Below, piece after piece: positions 53,041 to 62,214 of a stretch of DNA of 64,000 nucleotides. The position numbers and the translations under genes are program-made. The notes below the pieces were generated by a model. It did no database searches, was not told where the DNA came from, and worked only from the letters and a program-made list of their open reading frames with translations. Source of the DNA: JAHFUA01 sp963808725 (GTDB lineage Bacteria > Acidobacteriota > Terriglobia > Terriglobales > Acidobacteriaceae); NCBI GenBank assembly GCA_963808725.1, contig CAWEGO010000003.1, forward strand, positions 434,001 through 498,000, written 5' to 3'. The stretch's first letter is position 1; each line of letters opens with the position of its first letter.

Positions 53041-53950
53041 TCACCGCTCCTTGGCCTTTTTAAGCAGCACGAGGAACTCCTGCCGGGTCAAAGAGTCGTG
53101 GTCGCCGAACCAGCTCTTTACCACCTCCAGGGCGCGTTGCGGGTCGATGGCCGTGGTGGTGGCGGCGGGCGCTGCCCGCGGGCGCTGGCGGCGCAGAGGG
53201 TGGGGCCGCGGGCAGGGGTGAGCCGCGCTCGAGCGCGGCTAGCAGTTCGTCCAGGTGTTGCTGATCCGCAGGCTCGAGGTGCAGGAACTCGATCCCCAAA
53301 CCGAAGTTCGTCAGCACCGACCTCACCACCCCCTGGACGCGGATCTTGCGCTGCGAGAGCAGCAAGACCACGGTGACCTTGGTATCCAGCGTGATCCCCG
53401 GCAGTAGTTCGACGAAACAGCCTCCGCGGCCGAGGTCGGTGAGCTTGCCACGCACCGGGAATCCCGAGTCCTCGACGTAAAGTTCGGCGTCGCCGCGGAC
53501 CGCATAGCGTGGGAACCGGCGGCGCTCGTCCTTCCGCTTTTCCGCCCGCCGCCGTTGTTCGACCAACCGGCGGAGCCCGTCATCGAACTGCCGGAAGCCA
53601 CCCTGGAGTTCCTGTACTTCCGGTGGCGGCACGACATACTTGTCAGGACCGGAAACGGGCAAGCGCAACTGGAAGATGTCTTTCTGCGGCTCCAGGTTCG
53701 TCAGCCCGGCTTGCCCCGCCAGCGCGCCGCCTCCCACCCACACGACGCGGTACTTGGCCTTGTTGCCGTCGTGCTCGAGCACCGCCGTCTGCCCGGCGCG
53801 ATACAGCACCTGCACCCCTTGCAGGCGCACTCCGGACTCGCTCACGTCGATCACCGAGGCAGTCTGCTCAAACGGTTGTCCCAGGCTGTCCGCCCCGTGG
53901 ATCTTCACCGTCAGCTCTTTCTTGAAGCGCTGGTGGCGACGACGTCCCAT
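53041..53950 (-). CDS. double PilZ-domain protein, one frameshift near the C-terminus
   Basis: About 302 residues when repaired. Two PilZ-like barrels: 1-100 (RRHQRFKKELTVKIHGADSLGQPFEQTASVIDVSESGVRLQG) and 140-235 (ERRRFPRYAVRGDAELYVEDSGFPVRGKLTDLGRGGCFVELL). The second has RRFPRYxxR and a DLGRGGCFV variant of the c-di-GMP loop. The unshifted frame ends at 53060 in Arg/Gly-rich sequence. The other frame gives a natural helical tail (DPQRALEVVKSWFGDHDSL...) ending at 53041; the extra base lies about 53160-53220. Confidence 0.8.
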
Positions 53951-54090
53951 AGTTTTTTCTTCGCCCCTAGTTTTTACTCCACCGCATGCCGTTTATCTAG
54001 TATCTAGAGTCTCTGTTCGACTGGTTAGAATACCTCACCCGTCGCGTTCGTGAAATCCCGAGACGGGAACCCTTTGCCGGAGGTCTCACC

Positions 54091-54622
54091 ATGCGATTGC
54101 CCGTCGCCTCCGCCCTGCTGATGATCTTTGCTTTCTCGGTGAACCCTGCCCATGCGCAGACGCCGGCAGAGTGGCACGACGATCTGGTTGACCACATGGC
54201 CGGCTCCTGGACTGTCACTGGCCAAGTCATGGGCCACGGCGCGCACCATGACGTTCCAGGCCGAGTGGGTGCTGAACCACCAGTTCCTGCGCATTCACGA
54301 GAGGACCGCCGCCAGCGCGCCCGCCTCCGAGCGGCGTTACGAGGCAATCTGGTTCCTCGGCTACGATGCCGTCAGCGAGCGCTACGTGCTGCACCTGCTC
54401 GACGTTTTTGGCGGGCGCTATTCCGAGAGCCTTGGCTACGGCACCCGCGACGGCAATGCCATTCGCTTCGTCTTCGAATATCCCGACGGCCCCTTCCACA
54501 CTACCTACCGCTGGTCGCCCGAGACTGGCGCCTGGCACTGGCTGCTGGAGCAGAAGGATAAAGACGGCAAATGGACGCAGTTCGCCGATTTCGAGCTCAC
54601 ACGGGCCGCGCCGAAACAGTGA
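54091..54622 (+). CDS. exported DUF1579-like protein, one frameshift
   Basis: Signal peptide MRLPVASALLMIFAFSVNPAHA, then WHDDLVDHMAGSWTVTGQVMGHGAHHDV; the frame changes and continues QAEWVLNHQFLRIHERTAA ... FLGYDAVSERYVLHLLDVFGGRYSESLGYGTRDGN. Removing one C at 54256/54257 (GTTCCAG to GTTCAG) restores a 176-residue protein reading HHDVQAEWVLNHQF. The fold is a small beta-barrel of the DUF1579 type. Function unknown. Confidence 0.75.
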
Positions 54623-54692
54623 TTCTTGAGCTCTGTTTCCGGCGCTATACTTAGGAGTTTGATAACTCTGCGGCTAGCAGCTAGGAGCCATC

Positions 54693-55736
54693 ATGCTTCT
54701 TCACGGTATTCTTCCGCCCATCACCACGCCCTTCTACCCCGATGGCAGCGTTTACTTCAAGAAACTCGAGCACAACGTCGAGCACTATTCCAAAACGCCT
54801 GTGGCCGGCATCGTCGTGCTGGGCTCGACCGGCGAGTCCATCCTGCTCAGCGACCAGGAGCGCCGCGACGTTTTCAAGTGCGCTCGCGATCACGCTGCGC
54901 CGAGCAAGGTGCTGCTCGCCGGCACCGGCATCGAGTCCGCCATCGAAACCCTGCGCCTGACGGAGTACGCCGCTTCGCTCGGCTACGATGTCGCCATGGT
55001 GCGCACGCCCCACTACTACAAGCGCCAGATGCAGCCTGCCAACCTGTTGGCCTTTTACCGCACGGTTGCCGATCACTCGCCGCTGCCCGTCATCATCTAC
55101 AACTTTCCTCAGGCCACTGGCTACGACATCCCGGCGGAAGTGGTCATCGAGCTCGCGGAGCACCCCAACCTGATCGGCATCAAGGAATCCGCCGGCGTGA
55201 TCGAGAAGGTGAAGAAGATGGTCGATGACACGCGGCACATCCAGCGCACCGCGACCGTCACCGAAGTCTTCAACGCCGTGACCCCGCCCATGCTGGCCGC
55301 CGCCGGCTCGGGGAACGGCTCGGATGTGGTTCCCACGTCCTCGCTCGGTGGGGCTGCCGTCGCCACCCCGCCCAGGCTGAAGACCCGCAGCAAGGAAGTC
55401 GGATATCAAGTGCTCGTCGGCTCGGCGCACCTACTCAAGGAATCGCTCGACGTGGGCGCCGTGGGCGCGATCCTGGCCTTCGCTTGCGCCGCTCCCACCG
55501 CCTGCTACGAGATCTACGCCGCCTGGAAAGAGGGCGACACGGCGCTGGCGCATGAGAAGCAGCAGCGCATCGTGCAAGCGTCGCTGAAAGTCGGCGGCGA
55601 ACTCGGCGTCCCCGGCATCAAGTACGCCATGGACCTGAACGGCTACTACGGCGGCCCGTCGCGATTGCCATTCCTGCCGCTGTCGGCGGAGCAGAAGGCG
55701 GAAGTCGAGCGCCAGATGGCTGACATCCGCAACTGA
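54693..55736 (+). CDS. DapA/dihydrodipicolinate synthase family aldolase with an internal insertion
   Basis: 347 residues, some 45 longer than usual. Starts GILPPITTPFYPDGSVYFKKLEHNVEHY, with GSTGES, the catalytic Tyr in IIYNFPQATGYDIP and the Schiff-base Lys in LIGIKESAGVIEKVKKM. The region after about residue 185 holds a Ser/Gly/Ala-rich stretch (AAAGSGNGSDVVPTSSLGGAAVATPP) where a compact barrel loop is expected. It resembles 4-hydroxy-2-oxoglutarate aldolase-like members more than true DapA. Substrate not decidable. Confidence 0.8.
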   Translation: MLLHGILPPITTPFYPDGSVYFKKLEHNVEHYSKTPVAGIVVLGSTGESILLSDQERRDVFKCARDHAAPSKVLLAGTGIESAIETLRLTEYAASLGYDVAMVRTPHYYKRQMQPANLLAFYRTVADHSPLPVIIYNFPQATGYDIPAEVVIELAEHPNLIGIKESAGVIEKVKKMVDDTRHIQRTATVTEVFNAVTPPMLAAAGSGNGSDVVPTSSLGGAAVATPPRLKTRSKEVGYQVLVGSAHLLKESLDVGAVGAILAFACAAPTACYEIYAAWKEGDTALAHEKQQRIVQASLKVGGELGVPGIKYAMDLNGYYGGPSRLPFLPLSAEQKAEVERQMADIRN

Positions 55737-55765
55737 AGTACCCAGTATCAAGTGCTGAGCGCCTC

Positions 55766-55794
55766 TTGACTCTGCTTGCCAGCCAGCCTATGAT
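55766..55794 (+). promoter_or_regulatory. sigma-70 promoter of the TetR gene
   Basis: TTGACT (55766-55771), a 17-base spacer, TATGAT (55789-55794). Start near 55801. Confidence 0.75.
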
Positions 55795-55807
55795 TTACAG
55801 AGTCGAA

Positions 55808-55817
55808 CGAACGTTCG
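55808..55817. promoter_or_regulatory. TetR operator candidate
   Basis: CGAACGTTCG, a perfect ten-base palindrome within CGAACGAACGTTCGGT, lies 14-23 bases after the -10 box. It is placed to block initiation or early elongation, as expected for autorepression. Confidence 0.6.
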
Positions 55818-55842
55818 GTAAAGGAGTGAGGGCCTCAACCGG

Positions 55843-56520
55843 ATGTCTGCTTCTCCTCGCACCGCGCTTACGAGTCGCCGTCCGCGCGCGCTCGGCCGCA
55901 GCGCTCTGGGCCCGCAGAAGCGCTTCGACCGCCGCCTGGGCGAGATCCTCGATCACGCCACCGCCGTTTTCTGCGACAAGGGATACGATGCCGCCTCCAT
56001 GCGCGACCTCTCCCGCGCCACTGGCATGTCCCTCGCCGGTCTTTATTACTACTTCGAATCCAAGGAGAAGCTGCTCTACCTGATCCAGAAGGACGCCTTC
56101 GAGACCATCCTCGCCGGGCTGCGCCCGCGCCTGGAAGGCGTCTCCGACCCCGAGCAGCAGGTGCGCGTTTTCATCCAGAACCACCTCGAATATTTCCTCG
56201 CCAACCAGAAGGCCATGAAGGTGCTCTCCCACGAGGACGAGGCACTGAAGAACAGCTACGGCTCGGAGGTGCGCGCCATCAAGCGCGACTACTACCGCAT
56301 CTGCCTGGGGCTGGTGGAAGACCTGATGCGCGCACGGGGAGTAGAATTTTCCGGTCGCATCGCCGTGCTCAGCCTGTTCGGCATGATGAACTGGATCTAC
56401 ACCTGGCACAACCCCCGGGTGGATGCCGACGCCGGCGTCCTCGCCCGCCAGATGTCCGAGATCTTTCTTAACGGCGTGTTGTGCGGCTCGCCAAAGAAGG
56501 CCCGTACGCGCGCAAAGTGA
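55843..56520 (+). CDS. TetR/AcrR family regulator
   Basis: 225 residues. A basic N-terminus is followed by the TetR HTH (ILDHATAVFCDKGYDAASMRDLSRATGMSLAGLYYYFESKEKLLYLIQ) and a helical ligand domain. The strand and position suggest it controls the CoA-thioester/aromatic genes that follow. Similar TetR proteins in fatty acid and aromatic pathways bind acyl-CoA ligands; the ligand here is unknown. Confidence 0.9.
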   Translation: MSASPRTALTSRRPRALGRSALGPQKRFDRRLGEILDHATAVFCDKGYDAASMRDLSRATGMSLAGLYYYFESKEKLLYLIQKDAFETILAGLRPRLEGVSDPEQQVRVFIQNHLEYFLANQKAMKVLSHEDEALKNSYGSEVRAIKRDYYRICLGLVEDLMRARGVEFSGRIAVLSLFGMMNWIYTWHNPRVDADAGVLARQMSEIFLNGVLCGSPKKARTRAK

Positions 56521-56535
56521 AGGTGAGACGTTTTG

Positions 56536-56573
56536 CGATCACCCGATGGCCCGATCACCCGATGACCCGATTT
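56536..56573. repeat. CGAT-word repeat between TetR and crotonase genes
   Basis: GCGATCACCCGATGGCCC followed by GATCACCCGATGACCCGAT. Same family as 7638, 12746 and 47484. Confidence 0.6.
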
Positions 56574-56608
56574 TGCAATGACGCAACCAATATGAGGAGC
56601 TAATCCTG

Positions 56609-57425
56609 ATGGCCACCACAACGCAGCCCACCACCGAGACCCGCCAGCTCATCAACTACCGCACCGACGCTGGCATTGCCGTTATCGAACTGAACGATCC
56701 TCCGGCCAACACCTACACCTATGAGATGAACCGCCAGCTCGACGAGGCCATCCTGCGCGCGCGCATGGCAAACGACGTCTACGTGATCGTGCTCACCGGC
56801 GCGGGCGACAAGTTCTTCTCGCGCGGGCGCGAACATCAAGATGCTCTCCACGGTCGACCCGACCTTCAAGTACTACTTCTGCCTGCACGCCAACGAGACG
56901 CTGCTGCGCCTGGAGCACACGCCCAAGCTGGTGATCGCGGCGCTCAACGGCCACACCGTCGGCGGCGGACTGGAGATCGCCATGGCGGCCGACATCCGCA
57001 TCGCCCGCCAGGATGCGGGCAAGATCGGCCTGCCCGAGGTCAACCTGGGCGTGCTTCCCGGCACCGGCGGCACGCAGCGCCTCTCGCGCATGGTCGGCAA
57101 GTCGCGCGCCATCGAGCTGATCGTCACCGGCAACACCTTCTCTTTCGAGGAAGCGAAAGAGCTGGGCATCGTCAACGACGTCTACGAGCGCGAGAACTTC
57201 ATGCCGAACGTGATGGAGTACGCGCGGCAGTTCTGTCCGCCCAACAAGGCGTCCAAAGCCGTGGGACGCATCAAGCGCGCGATCCAGACCGGATGGGAGA
57301 TTCCGCTCGAAGCCGCGCTGGCGCTGGAGCGCGAGAACCAGCAGCTCCTGTTCCAGTCCGACGACGCCAAGGAAGGCTTGAACGCGTACGTGGAAAAGCG
57401 CCCGGCCACGTTCACGGGGAAATGA
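56609..57425 (+). CDS. enoyl-CoA hydratase/isomerase (crotonase) family protein, one frameshift
   Basis: 271 residues after removing one C near 56822. The first part (GIAVIELNDPPANTYTYEMNRQLDEAILRARMAN) meets the second in SAGANIKML, the oxyanion-hole region, followed by ALNGHTVGGGLEIAMAADIRIA and LPEVNLGVLPGTGGTQRLSRMVG. The acidic residues typical of hydratases are present (GGGLEIA; LPEVNLG). GAGGAG precedes the ATG. Without the repair the frame runs on into the aldehyde dehydrogenase, a false fusion. Likely acts on an aromatic-derived or fatty enoyl-CoA. Confidence 0.85.
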
Positions 57426-57451
57426 CGGCGCTCTCCGAAAGGGACTCAGCA

Positions 57452-58930
57452 ATGGCGACAACTCTGATCGCGCCGACCAAGACGCACATCAAGCCGGGCA
57501 AGCTCCTCATCAACGGCGAGTGGGTCGAGACAGGGAAGACGTGCGACACCATCAATCCCGCGACCGGCGAGGTCCTGACGCACATTGCTGAAGCGAGCGC
57601 GGCCGATGTTGACCGTGCGGTCACCGCGGCCCGCGCCGCCTTCGAGAAGACCGGCAAAGGCTCCTGGCGCTCGATCTCCGCCAGCGAGCGCGGACGCCTG
57701 CTCTGGAAACTCGCCGACCTGGTCGAGAAGAACCTCGAAGAGCTCGCCGAACTCGAGACCCTGGACAACGGCAAGCCCATCTTCGAATCGCGCTACGTGG
57801 ACATGCCCATGGTCATCGACGTCTTCCGCTACTACGCGGGATGGGCCACCAAGATCCACGGCGAGACCGTCAATACCCTTGACAACGCCTTCACCTACAC
57901 GCTGCGCGAGCCCGTGGGCGTAGTGGGCGCAATCGTCGCGTGGAATTTCCCGCTGCTGCTAGCGTCGTGGAAGCTCGGCCCGGCGCTGGCCTGCGGCAAC
58001 ACCGTGGTGCTCAAGCCCGCCGAGCAGACCCCGCTGACAGCGCTGCGCCTAGGCGAGCTGGCCGCCGAAGTCGGCTTTCCCGCGGGCGTGCTCAATATCA
58101 TCACCGGCGGGCCCGAGACCGGCAAAGCGTTGGTGGCTCACCCGGGCGTCGACAAGATCGCGTTCACGGGCTCGACCGTCGTCGGCAAGGAAATCATGCG
58201 CTCCGCTGCCGACACGCTGAAGCGCGTGACGCTCGAACTGGGCGGAAAATCGCCCAACATCGTCTTCGCCGATTCCGATATCGACTCCGCCGTGAAGGGC
58301 GCGATCAACGGGATCTTTTACGGCAAAGGCGAAGTGTGCAACGCGGGTTCGCGCCTGTTCCTGGAAAGCAAAGTACAGGACGAGTTCCTAAGCAAGCTGG
58401 TGGAGCGCACGAAGAAGCTGGTTCCGGGCGATCCGCTCGATCCCAAGACGCGCCTGGGCGCCATCGTCAGCCAGCAGCAGATGCAGCAGATCCTGGGCTA
58501 CATCGAAGCCGGCAAGAGCGAGGGCGCGCAGCTCATCACCGGCGGCAAGCGCGCGAGCGTGGGCAATGGCAACGGCTTCTTCGTCGAGCCCACCATTTTC
58601 GGTGGCGTGAAGAACGACATGACGATCGCCCGCGAGGAGATCTTCGGTCCCGTGCTCGCGACCCTGACGTTCGATGACGTGGACCAGGTCGCCGAATTCG
58701 CGAACCAGAATCCTTACGGCCTCGCAGCCGCGATCTGGACCAAGGACATCAAGCGGGCGCACGCGCTCTCCCGCCGCCTGAGGGCAGGCACAGTGTGGAT
58801 CAACACCTACGGCCTCATGGACGCGTCGCTGCCCTTCGGCGGCTACAAGCAGTCGGGCTTCGGTCGCGATCTGGGCGCCCAGGCGCTGGAGAGCTACACG
58901 GAAGTGAAGACCATGTGGCTCGCGTTATGA
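57452..58930 (+). CDS. aldehyde dehydrogenase (NAD(P)+)
   Basis: 492 residues of the classical ALDH family: VVGAIVAWNFPLLLASWKLGPALACGNTVVLKPAEQTPL, general base Glu in VTLELGGKSPNIVF, catalytic Cys in GEVCNAGSRLF, and EEIFGPVLATLTF. In the box pathway of benzoyl-CoA breakdown an ALDH (BoxD) oxidises 3,4-dehydroadipyl-CoA semialdehyde; this gene sits directly before boxB and could serve that step. The similarity is at family level, so the substrate is inferred. Confidence 0.92.
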   Translation: MATTLIAPTKTHIKPGKLLINGEWVETGKTCDTINPATGEVLTHIAEASAADVDRAVTAARAAFEKTGKGSWRSISASERGRLLWKLADLVEKNLEELAELETLDNGKPIFESRYVDMPMVIDVFRYYAGWATKIHGETVNTLDNAFTYTLREPVGVVGAIVAWNFPLLLASWKLGPALACGNTVVLKPAEQTPLTALRLGELAAEVGFPAGVLNIITGGPETGKALVAHPGVDKIAFTGSTVVGKEIMRSAADTLKRVTLELGGKSPNIVFADSDIDSAVKGAINGIFYGKGEVCNAGSRLFLESKVQDEFLSKLVERTKKLVPGDPLDPKTRLGAIVSQQQMQQILGYIEAGKSEGAQLITGGKRASVGNGNGFFVEPTIFGGVKNDMTIAREEIFGPVLATLTFDDVDQVAEFANQNPYGLAAAIWTKDIKRAHALSRRLRAGTVWINTYGLMDASLPFGGYKQSGFGRDLGAQALESYTEVKTMWLAL

Positions 58931-58946
58931 GTTTTGTCGTGAACGT

Positions 58947-58976
58947 AACTGGCAACTGGCAACTGGCAACTGACAA
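58947..58976. repeat. tandem AACTGGC repeat
   Basis: About four copies of the seven-base unit AACTGGC just upstream of boxB. Confidence 0.6.
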
Positions 58977-58986
58977 ATGAGGTTTT

Positions 58987-60165
58987 ATGCCTGGCAAAGT
59001 TCACAAGATCGGCACTTTCAGCGACTGGGTCGGCCTCTTCGAAGAGTGGCGCAAAGAGATCGGCGTCAATCCGCGCGAGATGCAGGAGTTCAAGTTCGAG
59101 ACGCTCTACGGCGCGATCGAAGAAAAAGAAATCCAGTTTGGCCACTACAAGGGGCGTCCCAAGTGGGAGACGGTCCGGCAGATTCCCACGCAGAACATGC
59201 GCGACGCGCTGCTCAACATGATCGTCTACCAGGGCGACACCGAGTTCGCTTCGGTCGAGCAGCAGCGCTTCCTGTTCGAGACCGCGCCCACCGACTGGGA
59301 CCGGCGCGCGCTCACCCGCATCATGATCGAGGAGATGCGGCACGGCTGGCAGATGTGCGCCCTGCTGATCGAGCACTTCGGCGCGACCGGCAAGGTGGAG
59401 GCGCAGAAGATGCTGGAGCGCCGCGCCTTCGAGAACCGGCGGCTGCTCAACGCCTTCAACGAAGAGGTGGACAACTGGATGGACCTGTTCGCCTACACCG
59501 ACTTCGTCGATCGCGACGGCAAGTTCCAGCTCCAGATGCTGAAGTACTCGGGCTTCGCGCCGCTCGGGCGCTCGATGTCCTACATGCTGCGTGAGGAAGC
59601 TTTCCACATGGGCACCGGCGATAGCGGCCTGCGCCGCGTGGTCGAGGCTGGCGTCGTGCCCGGGTGGCTCATCCAGAAATATCTCAACAAGTGGATCTCG
59701 GAATCCTACGACCTGTTCGGCACCGACCACTCGTCGTCGGCGCACTGGGCGTACGTGTGGGGCATCAAGGGGCGCTACGACGAGCCCAAGAACCAGCAGC
59801 AGCCCGACCTCGATGACGTGAACGACTACAACCGCCACCTGTATCACGACGAGGTCGCCGGCCTGGTGGCGCACTTCAACAACGGGCTGAAGCCGGGCGT
59901 GCCGCGGCTCTACGCGCCGGATGTCCACTTCAACCGCACTATTGGGAAGTGGGCGGGCAAGAAGCACCATCCGCAGACCGGCGAGCCGCTCGAGGACAAG
60001 GCCTACGAGCAGCAGGTGGGCGGATGGCTTCCGACCGCGGCCGACAAGAAGCTGCTCAAGGAGACTCTGGCCAACGAGAAGAAGTGGATCACGCCGCGCA
60101 CCGGCGCCCGCGATCCATTCGAGACCATCGCCGAGCCGCGAAAGGCGGCGATTAACGTTCCTTGA
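58987..60165 (+). CDS. boxB: benzoyl-CoA 2,3-epoxidase diiron subunit BoxB
   Basis: 392 residues. Two ExxH diiron motifs are visible: EEMRH (Glu116, His119 in IMIEEMRHGWQMCALLIEHFG) and EEAFH (Glu204, His207). Also LERRAFENRRLLNAFNEEVDNWMDLFAYTDFVDRDGKFQLQMLKYS and KWISESYDLFGTDHSSSAHWAYVWG, which are characteristic of BoxB. With the BoxA reductase it epoxidises benzoyl-CoA using O2. It is somewhat shorter than the ~470-residue Azoarcus enzyme. No boxA or boxC is in the window. Confidence 0.88.
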   Translation: MPGKVHKIGTFSDWVGLFEEWRKEIGVNPREMQEFKFETLYGAIEEKEIQFGHYKGRPKWETVRQIPTQNMRDALLNMIVYQGDTEFASVEQQRFLFETAPTDWDRRALTRIMIEEMRHGWQMCALLIEHFGATGKVEAQKMLERRAFENRRLLNAFNEEVDNWMDLFAYTDFVDRDGKFQLQMLKYSGFAPLGRSMSYMLREEAFHMGTGDSGLRRVVEAGVVPGWLIQKYLNKWISESYDLFGTDHSSSAHWAYVWGIKGRYDEPKNQQQPDLDDVNDYNRHLYHDEVAGLVAHFNNGLKPGVPRLYAPDVHFNRTIGKWAGKKHHPQTGEPLEDKAYEQQVGGWLPTAADKKLLKETLANEKKWITPRTGARDPFETIAEPRKAAINVP

Positions 60166-60171
60166 TTAAGG

Positions 60172-60230
60172 ATTGTCATCCCGAGCGAGGGCCGCGCGGT
60201 TTGCGGCCCGAGTCGAGGGACCTTGCGGTT
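60172..60230. repeat. solo end of the GTCATCC element
   Basis: ATTGTCATCCCGAGCG and AGTCGAGGGACCTTGCG (60211-60227) match the left half of the 9880-10053 element; the right end is absent. GGGCCGC/GCGGCCC lies between. Confidence 0.65.
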
Positions 60231-60259
60231 GCCTTTGCCAACGAGCGACGACCTGATTC

Positions 60260-61042
60260 ATGACCACGTCCGCCATCGCCGAAACCCGCCCTGCTTACAC
60301 TCTCGGCGAACTGATGGTCACCGCCGCCGCCCGCGAGATCCGCGAGGGGGAGGTGGTCTTCGTCGGCATGCGGTTGCCCATGATCGCCTTCGTCGTCGCC
60401 AAGAAGACGCACGCTCCCGGCGCCATCGGCCTGTTCGAGAACGGCGTCATCCGCTCCACGCCCTCGCCCGAGCTGATCTACACCATGGCCGATCCGCCCA
60501 ACCTGCTGGGCGCCACACACACTGGGGACATGCTGACGGTCATGTCGCTGTTGCAATCCGGGCGAGCCAACCTCGGCTTCCTCGGCGCGGCGGAAGTGGA
60601 TAAGTGCGGGAATTTGAATACGACCCAGGTCCACGGGTCGAAAGGACTCACGCGTTTGCCCGGCTCCGGCGGCGCCTGCGACATCGCGTCACTCGCCCAC
60701 CGTTTCGTCGTCTTGCTTGAGCACTCACGCCACCGCCTGCCCGAGCGCGTTTCGTTCATCACCAGCCCGGGCAACGGCGACGGCCACGGATGGCGCCAGC
60801 GCGTCGGCCTGCCGCGCGGCGGCCCGGCATCGGTTATCACCACCAAGGCGGTGTTGCGCTTCGGCGATGACGGCGAAGCTTATCTGGACACGATCCACCC
60901 CGGCATCACGCGCGACGACGTGCTGGCCAACACCGGCTGGAAGCTGCGCGTCTCGGACAGCGTCCGCGAAACCATGCCTCCCAACACCGCCGAGCTGAAG
61001 GCCATACGCGAGTACGATAAGGAAGGGTTCTGGACGAGCTGA
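60260..61042 (+). CDS. CoA-transferase family I, beta-type subunit (glutaconate CoA-transferase B-like)
   Basis: 260 residues. Contains ELMVTAAAREIREGEVVFVGMRLP at the N-terminus and the active-site region GFLGAAEVDKCGNLNTTQV, typical of GctB-like proteins. Its probable partner, an alpha-type subunit, lies at 62704, separated by a crotonase and a PIN cassette. In this cluster the enzyme would move CoA between an aromatic or dicarboxylic acid and a donor thioester; the acids are not known. Confidence 0.85.
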   Translation: MTTSAIAETRPAYTLGELMVTAAAREIREGEVVFVGMRLPMIAFVVAKKTHAPGAIGLFENGVIRSTPSPELIYTMADPPNLLGATHTGDMLTVMSLLQSGRANLGFLGAAEVDKCGNLNTTQVHGSKGLTRLPGSGGACDIASLAHRFVVLLEHSRHRLPERVSFITSPGNGDGHGWRQRVGLPRGGPASVITTKAVLRFGDDGEAYLDTIHPGITRDDVLANTGWKLRVSDSVRETMPPNTAELKAIREYDKEGFWTS

Positions 61043-61051
61043 ACTTCATTT

Positions 61052-61128
61052 GCCGCGGATCGACGCGGATGAACGCGGATATTCGGAACGCTGTTTAAGA
61101 ATTGTCATCCCGAAGCGAGAGATCTGCA
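61052..61128. repeat. CGCGGATGA words plus solo GTCATCC element end
   Basis: GCGGATCGACGCGGATGAA words at 61052-61080 (as at 39311-39341), then GAATTGTCATCC at 61099-61110, identical to the terminal repeat of the 9880 element. Confidence 0.6.
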
Positions 61129-61150
61129 TTTAGCCCGGAGGGCAACACCG

Positions 61151-61936
61151 ATGGCCACAACGAGCCAAACCGCGTTTGCGAAACTGACACTCGACCTGGC
61201 CCCGCCGGTCGCGCGCCTCACACTCGCTAACCCGCCGGTCAACGTTATCGACCTTCCCATGATGGACGAACTGGTCGCCGCGCTCGAACTGATCGAGCAG
61301 CGTTCGGAGATCTTCATCATCGTGCTGGCCGGCTCGGAGCGCGCCTTTTCCGTCGGCGTGGACGTCAAGGCGCACACGCCCGACCAGGTCCCGGAGATGC
61401 TTGGCAAGTTCCATTCCGTGATCCGCTCGCTGCTGGCGACGCGGAAGCTGACCATCGCCGCCGTGCGCGGCAACTGTCTCGGCGGCGGTGCCGAGCTGGC
61501 GCTGGTCTGCGACCTGGTTTACACGTCGTCGGCCGCGACTTGGGGCTTCCCGGAGATCACGCTGGCCTGCTTCCCGCCGGTGGCCGCGGTTGCGCTCTCG
61601 GCTGTCGTCGGACAAAAGCGCGCTGCCGACCTCACACTCACCGGCCGCATCTTCAAGGGCGACGAGGCCGCAGCCATGGGCCTAGCCAATTCTGCCGTCG
61701 CCGATGGCGAGGTCGAAGCCGAAGTTCAGAGGGCGGTCGCGCGTGCTGCGAAGCTCAGTCCAGCGGTCCTGGTGATGGCCAAGAAAGCGTTCTACGCCTG
61801 GGACGCCATCCATCTCGACAAAGGCCTGGCGCGCGCCGAGAAAATCTATCTTGACGAACTGATGGCTACCGACGACGCGAAGGAAGGAATTCAGGCGTTC
61901 ATAGAGAAGCGGCAGCCGGTGTGGAAGGGGAAGTAG
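61151..61936 (+). CDS. crotonase-family hydratase, cyclohexa-1,5-dienecarbonyl-CoA hydratase-like
   Basis: 261 residues. Contains FSVGVDVKAHTPDQVPEMLGKFHSVIRSLL, NCLGGGAELALVCDLVY and WGFPEITLACFPPVAAVAL. The GVDVKxHTPDxVxEM and FPPVA segments resemble dienoyl-CoA hydratases (Dch) of benzoyl-CoA metabolism more than ordinary enoyl-CoA hydratases; this is a judgement from remembered motifs. It lies in the same run as boxB and the CoA-transferase. Start ATG 61151 after GGAGGGC. Confidence 0.8.
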   Translation: MATTSQTAFAKLTLDLAPPVARLTLANPPVNVIDLPMMDELVAALELIEQRSEIFIIVLAGSERAFSVGVDVKAHTPDQVPEMLGKFHSVIRSLLATRKLTIAAVRGNCLGGGAELALVCDLVYTSSAATWGFPEITLACFPPVAAVALSAVVGQKRAADLTLTGRIFKGDEAAAMGLANSAVADGEVEAEVQRAVARAAKLSPAVLVMAKKAFYAWDAIHLDKGLARAEKIYLDELMATDDAKEGIQAFIEKRQPVWKGK

Positions 61937-61950
61937 TATTCTGTTCAGAC

Positions 61951-62214
61951 ATGCCTGAGATTGATATTAAGACCGCAGTTGACAGCGCCCGCAAGTTCTT
62001 GAGCGAGCTGTTTCCAGAACACGCGCGGGACATTCTGCTCGAGGAGGTCGAGAAATCAGGGGGGAACTGGCTAATTACTTTGAGCTTCCCAGGTCGAGAC
62101 CTTTCGTTATTCGGAACCCGTATTCCGAACCAGCGCCGTGAATATAAGACGGTTGAGGTTGATGGCGCCACAGGCGAGCCCAGATCGGTAAAAATTCGCG
62201 TGTTGAATGAGTAG
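61951..62214 (+). CDS. small protein paired with a PIN-domain protein
   Basis: 87 residues (MPEIDIKTAVDSARKFLSELFPEHARDILLEEVEKSGGNWLITLSF...), an alpha then beta layout with an acidic face. The stop lies inside the next gene (8-base overlap), so the two are coupled. Base composition is visibly richer in A and T than the flanking genes. It could be the antitoxin or partner of the PIN protein, though it has no recognised DNA-binding motif. An in-frame GTG at 61921 is a weaker start. Confidence 0.65.
   Translation: MPEIDIKTAVDSARKFLSELFPEHARDILLEEVEKSGGNWLITLSFPGRDLSLFGTRIPNQRREYKTVEVDGATGEPRSVKIRVLNE

Noticed and set aside
56609..58930. A 773-residue crotonase-aldehyde dehydrogenase fusion
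   Set aside because: The join arises only because an extra base at about 56822 throws the crotonase out of frame. The crotonase continues in another frame to a stop at 57425, and the dehydrogenase has its own ATG at 57452.
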